DNA of 64,000 nucleotides from Shewanella woodyi ATCC 51908 (GTDB lineage Bacteria; Pseudomonadota; Gammaproteobacteria; Enterobacterales; Shewanellaceae). Under the pieces are notes generated by a model. It did not search any database and was not told where the DNA came from. It saw only the letters and a list, made by a program, of their open reading frames with translations. Where the stretch lies: the NCBI RefSeq assembly GCF_000019525.1, contig NC_010506.1, positions 248,001 to 312,000 on the forward strand, read 5' to 3'. Positions 1 to 8,623 of the stretch are shown here, piece after piece (the stretch's first letter is position 1; every line of letters starts with the position of its first letter). The translations under genes and the position numbers were made by a program.

Positions 1-796
1 CGGATAGAGATTTACTGCGACCCGTGCCGCTGTAAATACTGGTCCAACTGCCAGAGCCGACTCTTTGCTCTAGCTGGTAACCTGTTGCACCAGAGACTGC
101 TGCCCAGCTAATTGAGTAAGCACCATCGCCATCGTTTGATGGCACAGAGATAGAGCTTGGAGTTCTGACCACATAGGTTACTGCTGAAGTGCGGTAATTT
201 CCACTGATTGAACCATATTTAGCTTTAACGCGATATTGGTATTTATTTGTGCCAAGGCCTGATACGGATCTACTACGAGCAGTGCCACTGTAGATACTGG
301 TCCAACTGCCAGAGCCTACTCTTTGCTCCAATTGGTACCCCGTTGCACCTGATACAGCAGCCCAACTTACAGAGTAAGCACCATTAGTATCACTTAGCGG
401 AACAGTAATGGAGCTAGGAGTTCGAATTACATAAGTATTCTGAGAAGTTTTATATCCTCCCCAGACTGTATCTATTCTGGCGTCAACTCGGTATTGATAT
501 TTACCACTTTGACGATTAGCAACGGTGTAGTGACTTAAATTACCCTGATATATAATGTTCCATGCCCCTCCATTCTTTGACTCTTTTAATCTATAGGTCA
601 AAAAAGAAGGACTTCCTGAGGAGGTTAATAGCCAGCTAATTTCATAACTTCCATTGAGTGATATTGAAGGGACTGTAACACTGTAGGGGATATTTGGTAC
701 TGGTTGTGGTTCAGGCTCCCATTCGGCTGTTACAGAAAATGAAAACAGAAAAAGTGCAGTAGAAAAAAGCTTCATCATCCATGAAGTAGGGCGCAT
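1..796 (-). CDS. Secreted fibronectin-type-III-like repeat protein, 5' part only
   Basis: An open frame runs from an ATG at 796 to the left edge without a stop, so only the first 265 or so residues are visible. ATGs at 778 and 775 are alternative starts; none has a clear ribosome binding site. The start encodes a hydrophobic signal peptide ending near SVTA. After a divergent first unit there are two near-identical units of about 85 to 90 residues, with the recurring phrases SWAAVSGATGYQLEQRVGSG, SWTSIYSGT and YQYRVKA. This is the pattern of fibronectin type III repeats found at the front of very large exported proteins, including RHS-type ones, in Shewanella relatives. The C-terminal part that would decide its function lies outside the window. 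Confidence 0.75.
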   Translation of the reverse strand, partial: MRPTSWMMKLFSTALFLFSFSVTAEWEPEPQPVPNIPYSVTVPSISLNGSYEISWLLTSSGSPSFLTYRLKESKNGGAWNIIYQGNLSHYTVANRQSGKYQYRVDARIDTVWGGYKTSQNTYVIRTPSSITVPLSDTNGAYSVSWAAVSGATGYQLEQRVGSGSWTSIYSGTARSRSVSGLGTNKYQYRVKAKYGSISGNYRTSAVTYVVRTPSSISVPSNDGDGAYSISWAAVSGATGYQLEQRVGSGSWTSIYSGTGRSKSLS

Positions 797-1096
797 AACA
801 ATCCAGTTATCGGTCGAAGGTTGTATAAAACGTAAACATTTTGAAACACAATGTCAACAGAGTCGAATATTGGTTTTATTGCGGTTTTTGAAAAATGGTA
901 TACTGCTCCCGTTTTTCTTTGTAGTTCAACCCGCTTTTGTTTTGATTTTTTATAGTGGTTAATGCTGCTTTGGTTTGTTGTGTTTGGTAAGAGAGGAGAT
1001 GGAGCTAGGCTGAGTGTCTTATCATTGATGCTTGGTAGGCTGAATACCCAGCAAAAATGACAAGATTCTTTGATGTGACTTCTTAAAGTTTAAAAC
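797..1096. other. Intergenic spacer, no gene seen
   Basis: About 300 bases between the divergently placed start of the fibronectin-repeat gene and the 3' end of the DUF1145 gene. It is AT-rich with several T-runs. I see no convincing reading frame, RNA gene or strong hairpin. It must hold the promoter of the leftward repeat-protein gene, but no clear -35/-10 pair stands out. Confidence 0.5.
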
Positions 1097-1369
1097 TTAG
1101 CTCTTTTCTATCACTTCTCTTCTATAGGCGAGTAGGCTAAATACGCCGAAGGCGAAGACGTTGAGGTAATCACTGCGGGTTAAGGGTAACTGTGTTTTAA
1201 ATAGACGGTGAAAGATCAGTATTTGTATGCTGTGCATCACTAATGTCAGTAGCAGTAAGGTATTAAGTATCAAAGATATCTCACCGTTAAATGGCATCAC
1301 TAGGTTATAACCCATCAATACCCAAGCTAGCAGGGTAATCCCCTTGCCTATAGTCACAATAAACGTCAT
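1097..1369 (-). CDS. DUF1145 family small membrane protein (YhhL-like)
   Basis: A 90-residue protein with two or three hydrophobic segments (about residues 6-26, 32-52 and 68-82) and a basic C-terminus. The sequence and position fit the DUF1145 family, whose E. coli member yhhL also sits next to rsmD and ftsY. It lies 63 bases downstream of rsmD on the same strand and is probably co-transcribed with it. Function is unknown; it is expected in the inner membrane. Confidence 0.75.
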   Translation of the reverse strand: MTFIVTIGKGITLLAWVLMGYNLVMPFNGEISLILNTLLLLTLVMHSIQILIFHRLFKTQLPLTRSDYLNVFAFGVFSLLAYRREVIEKS

Positions 1370-1432
1370 ATTTTTCTCATCAATGTTGGTAAACTTATAA
1401 GTGATGCTAGCCTGCTTATCGTACCTCGTACC

Positions 1433-2014
1433 TTAAGGCTGATATTGATACAACCTGTAGGTCACCTGCCCAGCTTTCTTCTCTTTAAGTTGAACCCAGT
1501 CGCTAGGCACGTTTAAATGAACGAGCTCGCTTTCTGTTTCCACATAGATCTGTGCATTTTCTTTAAGCCAGCTGTTTTGTGCGAGCAGCGTGATGGTCTT
1601 TTCAGCCAGTTCTTTTCTAAAAGGGGGATCGATATAGACGATATCGAACGCCTCTGTAGGTGCGACTGTAAGTAAGGCTAGTGTGTCACCTTTGATCACC
1701 TCTGCCACATCTGATGAGCACTTTAGGGTGTTAAGGTTCTCTTTTAACTGCTGTGCAGCACTTGCTTGTAGCTCAAAAACCTTAGCGTAGCTTGCATAGC
1801 GCGAGAGAGATTCAAGACAAAGTGCGCCACTGCCACCAAAACAGTCTAAAATACGGGCGCCGACAAGATCACCCGCTAACCAGTTAAATAGGGTCTCACG
1901 GACACGGTCTGTGGTCGGTCTAAGACCTTCAAGATCTTGGATCGGTAAACGTCTTGAACGCCATTGTCCTGCAATGATCCGAACTTGACCGCTAGAGGGG
2001 CGATTTTTAGCCAT
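1433..2014 (-). CDS. rsmD: 16S rRNA (guanine(966)-N(2))-methyltransferase RsmD
   Basis: A 193-residue protein of the RsmD family, which methylates G966 of 16S rRNA using S-adenosylmethionine. The SAM-binding glycine motif appears as LDCFGGSGALCLE near residues 56-68, and the catalytic motif of N2-guanine methyltransferases as DPPF near residue 129. The N-terminal phrase VRIIAGQWRSRRLPI is typical of the family. Length matches the usual 190-200 residues. It is divergent from ftsY, the usual gammaproteobacterial arrangement, with about 270 bases between the starts. Confidence 0.93.
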   Translation of the reverse strand: MAKNRPSSGQVRIIAGQWRSRRLPIQDLEGLRPTTDRVRETLFNWLAGDLVGARILDCFGGSGALCLESLSRYASYAKVFELQASAAQQLKENLNTLKCSSDVAEVIKGDTLALLTVAPTEAFDIVYIDPPFRKELAEKTITLLAQNSWLKENAQIYVETESELVHLNVPSDWVQLKEKKAGQVTYRLYQYQP

Positions 2015-2286
2015 CTTAATCCTGCTTACTTAAATATGCTGGTAAATTGTACTGTGATTTTGCCTGAAGAAAGAAAGTGCTAGACTGTCTCGCTTTGCTT
2101 AAGCCCTCCATTTTAACTCAAAGAAATTTTAAATGGTGTATTCCTGTGGTTTAAAGCGAAAAATCGGTGGTTTTGCTGCATATTTGCATCCATGTTTTGG
2201 TTATAATGTGCCCCAAATTAAATGAATGGGTGATTGTTATCAGTCCTCCATTTGAAATGAAAGCTAGTTGAGTATCGGTATCACAC

Positions 2287-3762
2287 ATGGCAAAGAAAGG
2301 TTTTTTCTCCTGGTTTCGTAAAGATAAGTCACAAGATGAAGTGCAAACTCAGGAAGTTGAGAGTGTAACGGAGTCTCAAGAGAAGGCGCGTATTGAAGCG
2401 GAAGCTGTAGAGCAGGCGCGTATCGAAGCGGAAGCTGTAGAGCAGGCGCGTACCGAAGCTGAAGCGGTAGAGCAGGCGCGTATCGAGGTGGAAGCGGCAG
2501 AGCAGGCGCGTATCGAAGCGGAAGCTGTAGAGCAGGCGCGTATTGAGGCTGAAGCGGCAGAGCAGGCGCGTATTGAAGCGGAAGCTGTAGAGCAGGCGCG
2601 TATTGAGGCTGAAGCGGCAGAGCAGGCGCGTATTGAGGCGGAAGCGGCAGAGCAGGCGCGTATTGAAGCGGAAGCGGCAGAGCAGGCGCGTATCGAAGCG
2701 GAAGCAGCTGAGCAGGCGCGAAATGATGCGGAAGCAGCAGAGCAGACTCGTATTGAAGCTGAAGCGGTAGAGCAGGCTGAAGTTGTTACCGAGGAGCGTC
2801 AACCAGAGCCTCAGGAGAAGCCAGCTAAAGAGGGCTTTTTTGCTCGCCTTAAACGTGGGCTTAAGCGTACCAGTGAGAATATCGGTAGTGGCTTTATCGG
2901 CTTGTTTAAGGGCAAGAAGATCGATGATGATCTTTTCGAGGAGTTAGAGGAGCAGCTGTTGATCGCCGATGTGGGCGTTGAAACTACGACTCGTTTGATT
3001 AGCAGCCTAACAGAGCAAGCGAGCCGTAAGCAGCTTAAAGATGGTGAAGCCCTGTATGAGCTGCTTCGTGAAGAGATGCAAAAAACCTTAGAGCCAGCCT
3101 CTATCCCACTTGTGCCTGAAAATGCAGATGGTCCATTTGTTATCTTGATGGTAGGTGTGAACGGTGTGGGTAAAACCACCACAATCGGTAAGTTGGCTAA
3201 ACAGTATCAGGCTCAAGGTAAATCAGTTATGTTAGCGGCAGGGGACACTTTCCGTGCTGCTGCGGTTGAGCAGCTACAGGTATGGGGACAGAGAAACGAT
3301 ATCCCTGTTGTGGCTCAACATACCGGTGCCGACAGTGCATCTGTGCTATTTGATGCACTTCAAGCCGCTCGCGCTCGTAATGTGGATGTATTGATTGCCG
3401 ATACCGCAGGTCGATTGCAGAATAAATCTCACTTGATGGACGAGCTTAAAAAAGTCGTTCGTGTGATGAAAAAGCAAGATGAGAATGCCCCTCACGAGGT
3501 GATGTTAACCTTAGATGCAAGCACTGGTCAGAATGCAATTAGTCAGGCTGAGCTGTTTAAGCAAGCTGTAGGAGTGACAGGTATCACCATCAGTAAATTG
3601 GATGGTACAGCGAAAGGTGGTGTTATTTTCGCAATAGCTGATAAGTTTGGTATTCCTATTCGTCATATTGGTGTTGGTGAACAGATTGACGATCTACGTA
3701 CTTTCGATGCTAAAGACTTTATTGATGCGCTATTTACACAAGAAGCCGACGAGAAAAAGTAG
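2287..3762 (+). CDS. ftsY: Signal recognition particle receptor FtsY with expanded repeat N-terminus
   Basis: A 491-residue SRP receptor GTPase that docks SRP-ribosome complexes at the inner membrane. Residues 1-15 form a basic amphipathic start. Residues 34-163 are thirteen tandem 10-residue units of the form ARIEAEAxEQ, a long acidic, probably coiled-coil A domain. The N and G domains follow, with GVNGVGKTTT as the P-loop, DTAGRLQNK as G3 and the SKLDGTAKGG motif. The NG core is complete; the extra length comes from the repeats. ftsE starts 41 bases downstream and ftsX follows, the conserved ftsYEX order. Confidence 0.96.
   Translation: MAKKGFFSWFRKDKSQDEVQTQEVESVTESQEKARIEAEAVEQARIEAEAVEQARTEAEAVEQARIEVEAAEQARIEAEAVEQARIEAEAAEQARIEAEAVEQARIEAEAAEQARIEAEAAEQARIEAEAAEQARIEAEAAEQARNDAEAAEQTRIEAEAVEQAEVVTEERQPEPQEKPAKEGFFARLKRGLKRTSENIGSGFIGLFKGKKIDDDLFEELEEQLLIADVGVETTTRLISSLTEQASRKQLKDGEALYELLREEMQKTLEPASIPLVPENADGPFVILMVGVNGVGKTTTIGKLAKQYQAQGKSVMLAAGDTFRAAAVEQLQVWGQRNDIPVVAQHTGADSASVLFDALQAARARNVDVLIADTAGRLQNKSHLMDELKKVVRVMKKQDENAPHEVMLTLDASTGQNAISQAELFKQAVGVTGITISKLDGTAKGGVIFAIADKFGIPIRHIGVGEQIDDLRTFDAKDFIDALFTQEADEKK
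2386..2775 (+). repeat. 30-bp tandem repeat inside ftsY, 13 copies
   Basis: Thirteen consecutive 30-base units encode ARIEAEAVEQ or ARIEAEAAEQ with a few variants (ARTEAEAVEQ, ARIEVEAAEQ, ARNDAEAAEQ, TRIEAEAVEQ). The unit core is gcgcgtattgaagcggaagc. Because the unit is a multiple of three, gain or loss of copies keeps the frame. Third-position differences between units show some divergence, but several copies are nearly identical, suggesting recent expansion. Confidence 0.95.
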
Positions 3763-3803
3763 TTCATATTCACAATAAATAATAAAATGGACAGCCAACT
3801 TAG

Positions 3804-4499
3804 ATGATTCAATTTGAGCAAGTGAGTAAGGTTTACCCCGGCGGGCAGAAGGCTTTGTCAGATGTAAATTTTCACCTCCAGCGTGGAGAGATGGCGTTTT
3901 TAACGGGCCACTCAGGTGCAGGTAAAAGTACCTTGCTCAAGTTAATCACTGTGATAGAGCGTGCTAATGCCGGGCGGGTGCTGATTAACGGCCACAATAT
4001 TGCCGACTTGTCTGCTAAGGATGTTCCCTACCTAAGACGTGATATCGGCATGATATTTCAAAATCATCACCTGCTGATGGAGAAGAGTGTTTTCGATAAT
4101 GTGGCTCTGCCTCTGGTGATTGAAGGTTTCTCCCATGGTGAGATTAAGAAGCGCGTCCATGCGTCGTTAGATATGGTGGGGTTATATGGCAAGGAGCGTC
4201 ATAAACCCATTATGTTATCCGGCGGTGAGCAGCAACGCGTTGGTATCGCTCGCGCAATTGTTAACAAACCTCCGCTACTATTAGCCGATGAGCCGACGGG
4301 TAACTTAGATCCTAAGCTGTCGATGGATATCTTGCGCCTTTTCGAAACCTTTAATGATTCAGGCACCACTGTCTTAATTGCCACCCATGATCTTGGGCTT
4401 ATTGCGAGAATGAAGTATCGCACCTTGACCCTGAAACAGGGCCATGTGTTGGGGAGTGATGAGCTGTCAGCATCAACTACCTACTCACCTAAGATTTAA
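3804..4499 (+). CDS. ftsE: Cell division ATP-binding protein FtsE
   Basis: A 231-residue ABC ATPase that works with FtsX to control peptidoglycan hydrolases at the division septum. Walker A is GHSGAGKST (residues 35-43), the ABC signature is LSGGEQQRVGIARA, Walker B is LLLADEPTGNLDP and the switch histidine is in ATHD. It lies between ftsY and ftsX in the classic operon, with 26 bases to ftsX. Length matches the family (about 220-230). Confidence 0.95.
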   Translation: MIQFEQVSKVYPGGQKALSDVNFHLQRGEMAFLTGHSGAGKSTLLKLITVIERANAGRVLINGHNIADLSAKDVPYLRRDIGMIFQNHHLLMEKSVFDNVALPLVIEGFSHGEIKKRVHASLDMVGLYGKERHKPIMLSGGEQQRVGIARAIVNKPPLLLADEPTGNLDPKLSMDILRLFETFNDSGTTVLIATHDLGLIARMKYRTLTLKQGHVLGSDELSASTTYSPKI

Positions 4500-4525
4500 C
4501 CTCACAGTGGAGCATAGGGAATAAC

Positions 4526-5491
4526 ATGAGCAACAAGCCTCAGTTAGTCAGAAGTAAACTGCCAATCTCTGGTCGTATTGTGATGTTTTTCATTCGCCAT
4601 ATTCAACATGCAATGGGAAGCATGGGAGAGCTGTGGCGTAACCCAGTTTCATCTTTGATGACCATGGCTGTTCTTGGTGTGAGCTTAAGTTTACCAGCCG
4701 CTCTGCAGGTACTGGTTAAAAATGCCGAAGCTATTACTCAATCTTGGAATAGCGCCGCTGAAATTTCACTGTTTATTGATGATGCTCGTAGTGACAAGAC
4801 GATTCAGAGTTTAATCAGCCGAGTGAAAGTTTATTCAGAGGTGAGTGAAGTTAATTATATCAATCGCGATCAAGCGCTGGAGGAGTTTCAGAGCTTGTCG
4901 GGGTTTGGTGAGGCGATATCTTATCTGGACACCAATCCGCTGCCAGCAGTGGTGACCGTGACGCCTACACTTAAGTACTCAAGCCCGACAGGCGCTAGAG
5001 AGCTGCTTAAAAAGCTGGAACAGGAGCCTGAGGTCAGTTTTGGCCGGTTAGATATAGAGTGGCTCGAGCGCCTACAAGCTGTGGTGAGACTACTGGAACG
5101 AACGGTACTGGCTATTGCGGCGTTGTTAGTATTAGCTGTGGTATTAGTGATAGGCAACACGATTCGCTTGGCCATCATGAATCGCCGTACTGAGATTGAG
5201 GTCATGAAACTAGTCGGGGCGACAGAAGCCTTTATTCAGCGTCCCTTCCTTTATACGGGAATATGGTTTGGCATCATAGGCGGGGTACTGGCCTGGATCA
5301 TCATTAACCTGTTGGTCTGGTATCTGGACTCGGCTTTGGCTGAACTATTGGGCCTGTATGGCAGTCAGCTAGAGATGCAAACTTTGACTCTGGTCGAGCT
5401 GGGCCAACTTGTCTGTTTGGCCTCCTTCTTAGGTTGGTTAGGCTCATACCTCTCAGTACGACAGCACTTAAGAGCAATAGAGCCGTCTTAG
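4526..5491 (+). CDS. ftsX: Cell division permease-like protein FtsX
   Basis: A 321-residue inner-membrane partner of FtsE. A cytoplasmic N-terminus (residues 1-45) is followed by a first membrane segment near 46-66, a periplasmic domain, and three more segments near 188-212, 238-262 and 285-308, the FtsX-type layout. The sequence RRTEIEVMKLVGATEAFI just after the second segment is a family hallmark. Confidence 0.94.
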   Translation: MSNKPQLVRSKLPISGRIVMFFIRHIQHAMGSMGELWRNPVSSLMTMAVLGVSLSLPAALQVLVKNAEAITQSWNSAAEISLFIDDARSDKTIQSLISRVKVYSEVSEVNYINRDQALEEFQSLSGFGEAISYLDTNPLPAVVTVTPTLKYSSPTGARELLKKLEQEPEVSFGRLDIEWLERLQAVVRLLERTVLAIAALLVLAVVLVIGNTIRLAIMNRRTEIEVMKLVGATEAFIQRPFLYTGIWFGIIGGVLAWIIINLLVWYLDSALAELLGLYGSQLEMQTLTLVELGQLVCLASFLGWLGSYLSVRQHLRAIEPS

Positions 5492-5835
5492 CTTGATTTT
5501 CAGGAGCTGATAAATTTTATTGCTCCATTTAATGACACTTGGGGCATTATGAACTAAGTTTCATTTGCTTTGTCTATTCTCATAGAGCAAAAATAACTCT
5601 CGAAAATTAAGTGGTATTAGTCTTGAGGTTGACATAAGTTGTCAAATCTAGGATAGTTCGTCACCTTGCCGTTTTAGTCTAAAAGGTGAGCTGGTTTAGT
5701 TTTTACTTAATTTTATTGTAAGAAAACGGTGTTACGCTGTGTCCTTATATCTGAATCGAGTATAGACAGCCAGAAGTGAACAGAATTAGTTCACTGTAAT
5801 TGTTAGAATTTAAGTAAGAAAATGTAGGAGCATGA
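5492..5835 (+). promoter_or_regulatory. ftsX-rpoH spacer with candidate rpoH promoter
   Basis: A 344-base spacer. A candidate sigma-70 promoter has TTGACA at 5629-5634, a 17-base spacer and GATAGT at 5652-5657. A weak hairpin (GGAGC at 5503-5507 with GCTCC at 5522-5526, followed by a few Ts) may end the ftsYEX transcript. The ribosome binding site taggag ends 5 bases before the rpoH ATG. The long leader of about 170 bases from the promoter would leave room for the multiple promoters and mRNA structure known for rpoH elsewhere; no specific thermosensor fold was established here. Confidence 0.5.
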
Positions 5836-6687
5836 ATGACTAATCAATCAATGGCACTTACGGTTCCTCACGGAAGCGGTAGCTTAGAGGCTTATGTCCA
5901 CTCTGCGCACAACATCTCGATGTTGGAGCCGGAGCAGGAGTATGAGTTAGCTAAGCGATTACAAGAAACAGGTGATCTTCAGGCTGCGAAACAGCTCATT
6001 ATGTCTCACCTACGTTTTGTAGTGCATGTTGCTAAAGGTTACTCAGGTTATGGTCTTCCTCAGGCTGATCTTATCCAAGAGGGTAATATTGGTTTGATGA
6101 AAGCGGTGAAGCGTTTCGACCCAGATGTGGGCGTTCGATTGGTTTCATTTGCTGTGCATTGGATCAAAGCTGAAATTCATGAATATGTGCTGAAAAACTG
6201 GCGCATAGTAAAGGTTGCGACAACTAAAGCACAGCGTAAGTTGTTCTTTAACCTTCGTAAATCTAAAAAACGTCTCGGTTGGTTTAGTGATGAAGAGGTT
6301 GGCATGGTTGCCGATAACCTTGGTGTCTCTAAAGCCGATGTGACTGAGATGGAATCGCGTATGGCGGCACAAGATCCTGCATTCGATCTTGCCAGCGACA
6401 ACGATGATGACCAAGACTTCTCTCCGGTTCACTATTTAGAGGACCACTCCTCAGATCTGGCATCACAAGTTGAAAATGATAACTTAGAGTCAAATAACCA
6501 AGCGCGCCTACTGTCAGCCATCAAAACCTTAGATGAGCGTAGTCAGCATATCCTGCAAGCACGCTGGTTAAATGAAGATAAGACAACGCTACAAGAACTT
6601 GCTGCAACATACCAAGTCTCTGCTGAGCGTATTAGGCAACTTGAAAAGAATGCTATGAACAAGCTTAAAGGACGAATGGAAGCGTAA
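5836..6687 (+). CDS. rpoH: RNA polymerase heat-shock sigma factor RpoH (sigma-32)
   Basis: A 283-residue sigma-70-family factor directing transcription of heat-shock genes. Region 2 includes [16 protein letters not shown] and [18 protein letters not shown]; the RpoH box lies in [18 protein letters not shown], which separates it from RpoS and RpoD. Region 4 ends in the helix-turn-helix [18 protein letters not shown]. Length equals E. coli RpoH (284). It follows ftsX as in E. coli and ends in a strong terminator. Confidence 0.97.
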   Translation: MTNQSMALTVPHGSGSLEAYVHSAHNISMLEPEQEYELAKRLQETGDLQAAKQLIMSHLRFVVHVAKGYSGYGLPQADLIQEGNIGLMKAVKRFDPDVGVRLVSFAVHWIKAEIHEYVLKNWRIVKVATTKAQRKLFFNLRKSKKRLGWFSDEEVGMVADNLGVSKADVTEMESRMAAQDPAFDLASDNDDDQDFSPVHYLEDHSSDLASQVENDNLESNNQARLLSAIKTLDERSQHILQARWLNEDKTTLQELAATYQVSAERIRQLEKNAMNKLKGRMEA

Positions 6688-6706
6688 CTGTTTTCTAAGT
6701 CTCAAC

Positions 6707-6733
6707 AAAAAACCTGCCGCGGCAGGTTTTTTT
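6707..6733 (+). terminator. Intrinsic terminator after rpoH
   Basis: The perfect 14-base palindrome cctgccgcggcagg is preceded by six As and followed by seven Ts, 20 bases after the rpoH stop. It can work in both directions, but only rpoH ends here directly. Confidence 0.93.
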
Positions 6734-7066
6734 ATGTCAGGAACATTTATGCTGATAGCCCATGGATGGTTAGTTATCAGCTTTGTACATGGCAGGAGAT
6801 GTTCCTACATCTCTGTGCATTCCTATCATCCCTGATAGTCAGAATACTTATCCCCGATCGCAGGGTTCCTGAAATGTTCCCTACATTTATTGGTATTCCC
6901 TACATTCAGGTCAAAGCGATGGTCGATGATGTTCCCTACATCATTTCGACATTTCCTCCATCCGTGGAGGTCAAGGGGGTTTGTGCCTGGAACATTTATG
7001 CTGATAGCCCACGGATGGATAGTTATCAGCTTTGTACCTGTCTCCAGAACATTTATCCTTTCGTGC
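6734..7066. repeat. Repeat-rich spacer with a 48-base direct duplication
   Basis: A 48-base sequence starting gaacatttatgctgatagcc occurs at 6741-6788 and again at 6990-7037 with only two mismatches. Between the copies the phrase ttccctacat recurs (about 6878, 6896 and 6931). No conserved protein is visible; short frames on both strands are composed of the repeats. The region sits between two convergent units, rpoH and the men operon, and looks like repetitive, non-coding intergenic DNA. Confidence 0.75.
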
Positions 7067-7101
7067 CGAAACTCGAAACTCGAAACTCGAAACTCGAAAC
7101 T
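7067..7101. repeat. 7-bp tandem repeat (cgaaact), 5 copies, at the menE stop
   Basis: Five perfect copies of cgaaact run from 7067 to 7101. The last base is the first base of the tta that is the menE stop codon on the minus strand. Copy-number change would therefore occur exactly at the 3' end of the men operon. Confidence 0.93.
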
Positions 7102-8615
7102 TAACCCTTCAACACCGCCTCTATCACTAGCTTTCTTGATACTTTTAATCCAACCGACTCTACCTCCGGCCAAGGGTAGTAGAGGCGTGGACGTTTAAAG
7201 CGGGCTATCTTGTCACATAAAAACTGCTCAAACTCATCACTTGCGGTGAGTTGCTCTATCCCCTCAGTGCAGAGGAGGGAAGGTTTAATCACTGCCGTAG
7301 GTAAGTGGCCAAACTCGCTATCAGTTTGAGGAAATACTATCGCGTCGTCTATCTGGGGATGAAGTTTCAGTGCTGCCTCTATCTCTTCTGGTTGCACGTT
7401 CTCGCCGCCACAGACAAACATGTTGTCGCAACGCCCTAAGATATGCAGCTTACCCTGTTTATCCCAGTAACCTCTATCTTTGGTGGGGAACCAGCCGTCC
7501 TCTAGTGGCAGATTGAACTTAGCTTGGTTGTCGCTCCACTCGAGATAACCTAAAAACAGTGTGCCGCCTCTGACATAGATCTGTTCATCGACAATCTTGA
7601 GCTCTCTGCCAGTGATTGTCTGCCCACAACTGCCATCTGCGCTTGCCGTACCTGTGGTGATCTGCGAAGACATCTCTGTCATGCCATAGCTGGTAAAACT
7701 ATTAATATTCAGGGTATTAAGTCTTTCAATAAGATCTAAGGAGATAGCTCCACCTCCTAGTAGCAGTGACTTGACTCCCTGTAGAGGCGAGCTTTCCTTG
7801 GTAGTGCTCTGGCTCTCTAACAAGTGAACTAGCTGTGTCGAAACCAGCGACAGGTGAGTAATAGGCGTTTGTTTTAGTTGAGCGGTAAGGCTGAGGGTTT
7901 TATCTTGCATCACCACAGCGGCCCCAGCTAATGCGCAGCGGTTAATGATGGCCAAGCCGCCGATATGAAATAGCGGCAATGAGAGCAACCAAGCATCTCC
8001 AACCTCGAGGGGGATCTGATCTGCAGAGCCTGTGGCGCTGACGATATGGTTACTAAGGCTGTGCACCGCCGCCTTGGGCTGACCGCTGCTGCCGGATGTT
8101 AAGATGAGATTAGCAGGAGACTCAATACTCACCTCTACTGCCTTTGCTCTACTGCTGCTATTGAAGTCTACGGTTAACTTAGCAGTGGAGAGACCGTTGT
8201 CCGAGAACAGCAGTTCAGGTACTTGTGGCTTAGCTTGATGAGATGAAAAGAGCGGACTGTAGTGCGCTCCGCTCCAGATATAGTTGAGCCTATGTTGCTT
8301 AATCAGCTTAGAAAGTTGCTTAATAGGAAATCGTGGCGACAGCGGACAAAAAATGACACCCGTGTCGATGCAAGCCCAGTAGAGCAGGATTAACTCTACC
8401 GAATTAACATCGATACAAGCTAAACGATCACCAGGTAAGAGACCTTGAGCAGTTAACTGCTCACCAATAGCGACCACTTTTTGACTTAGTGCGCTGTAGC
8501 TTAGCTGATGCTTCACCCCATCTTGATGCCATACGAGTGCATCACGCTCTGGATAGTCCACAGCTGCTTGATGCAGTGGAGAGAGGGCGCGTAATTGAAA
8601 CTTGTCTGTAGCCAA
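7101..8615 (-). CDS. menE: o-succinylbenzoate-CoA ligase MenE
   Basis: A 504-residue acyl-adenylating enzyme that activates o-succinylbenzoate with ATP and CoA in menaquinone synthesis. The P-loop-like motif LILTSGSSGQPKAAVHS is near residues 173-189, SYGMTEMSS is the A5 motif, and TKDRGYW followed by GRCDNMFVCGGENVQPEEIE covers the hinge and C-terminal lid. It is the last gene of menDHCE, 8 bases after menC. Confidence 0.93.
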   Translation of the reverse strand: MATDKFQLRALSPLHQAAVDYPERDALVWHQDGVKHQLSYSALSQKVVAIGEQLTAQGLLPGDRLACIDVNSVELILLYWACIDTGVIFCPLSPRFPIKQLSKLIKQHRLNYIWSGAHYSPLFSSHQAKPQVPELLFSDNGLSTAKLTVDFNSSSRAKAVEVSIESPANLILTSGSSGQPKAAVHSLSNHIVSATGSADQIPLEVGDAWLLSLPLFHIGGLAIINRCALAGAAVVMQDKTLSLTAQLKQTPITHLSLVSTQLVHLLESQSTTKESSPLQGVKSLLLGGGAISLDLIERLNTLNINSFTSYGMTEMSSQITTGTASADGSCGQTITGRELKIVDEQIYVRGGTLFLGYLEWSDNQAKFNLPLEDGWFPTKDRGYWDKQGKLHILGRCDNMFVCGGENVQPEEIEAALKLHPQIDDAIVFPQTDSEFGHLPTAVIKPSLLCTEGIEQLTASDEFEQFLCDKIARFKRPRLYYPWPEVESVGLKVSRKLVIEAVLKG

Positions 8616-8623
8616 CTGTTTTC

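Noticed and set aside
2386..2775. Regular repeats considered as a CRISPR array
   Set aside because: Units are contiguous without spacers and are translated in frame in ftsY.
2329..2802. Long frame of 157 codons opposite ftsY, with regular LLCRFRFNTR-like repeats
   Set aside because: It is simply the antisense reading of the 30-bp ftsY repeat; no start context or family supports it.
6766..7198. Three overlapping frames in the repeat spacer
   Set aside because: They consist of duplicated intergenic sequence and run into menE on the other strand; no protein family or consistent start signal.
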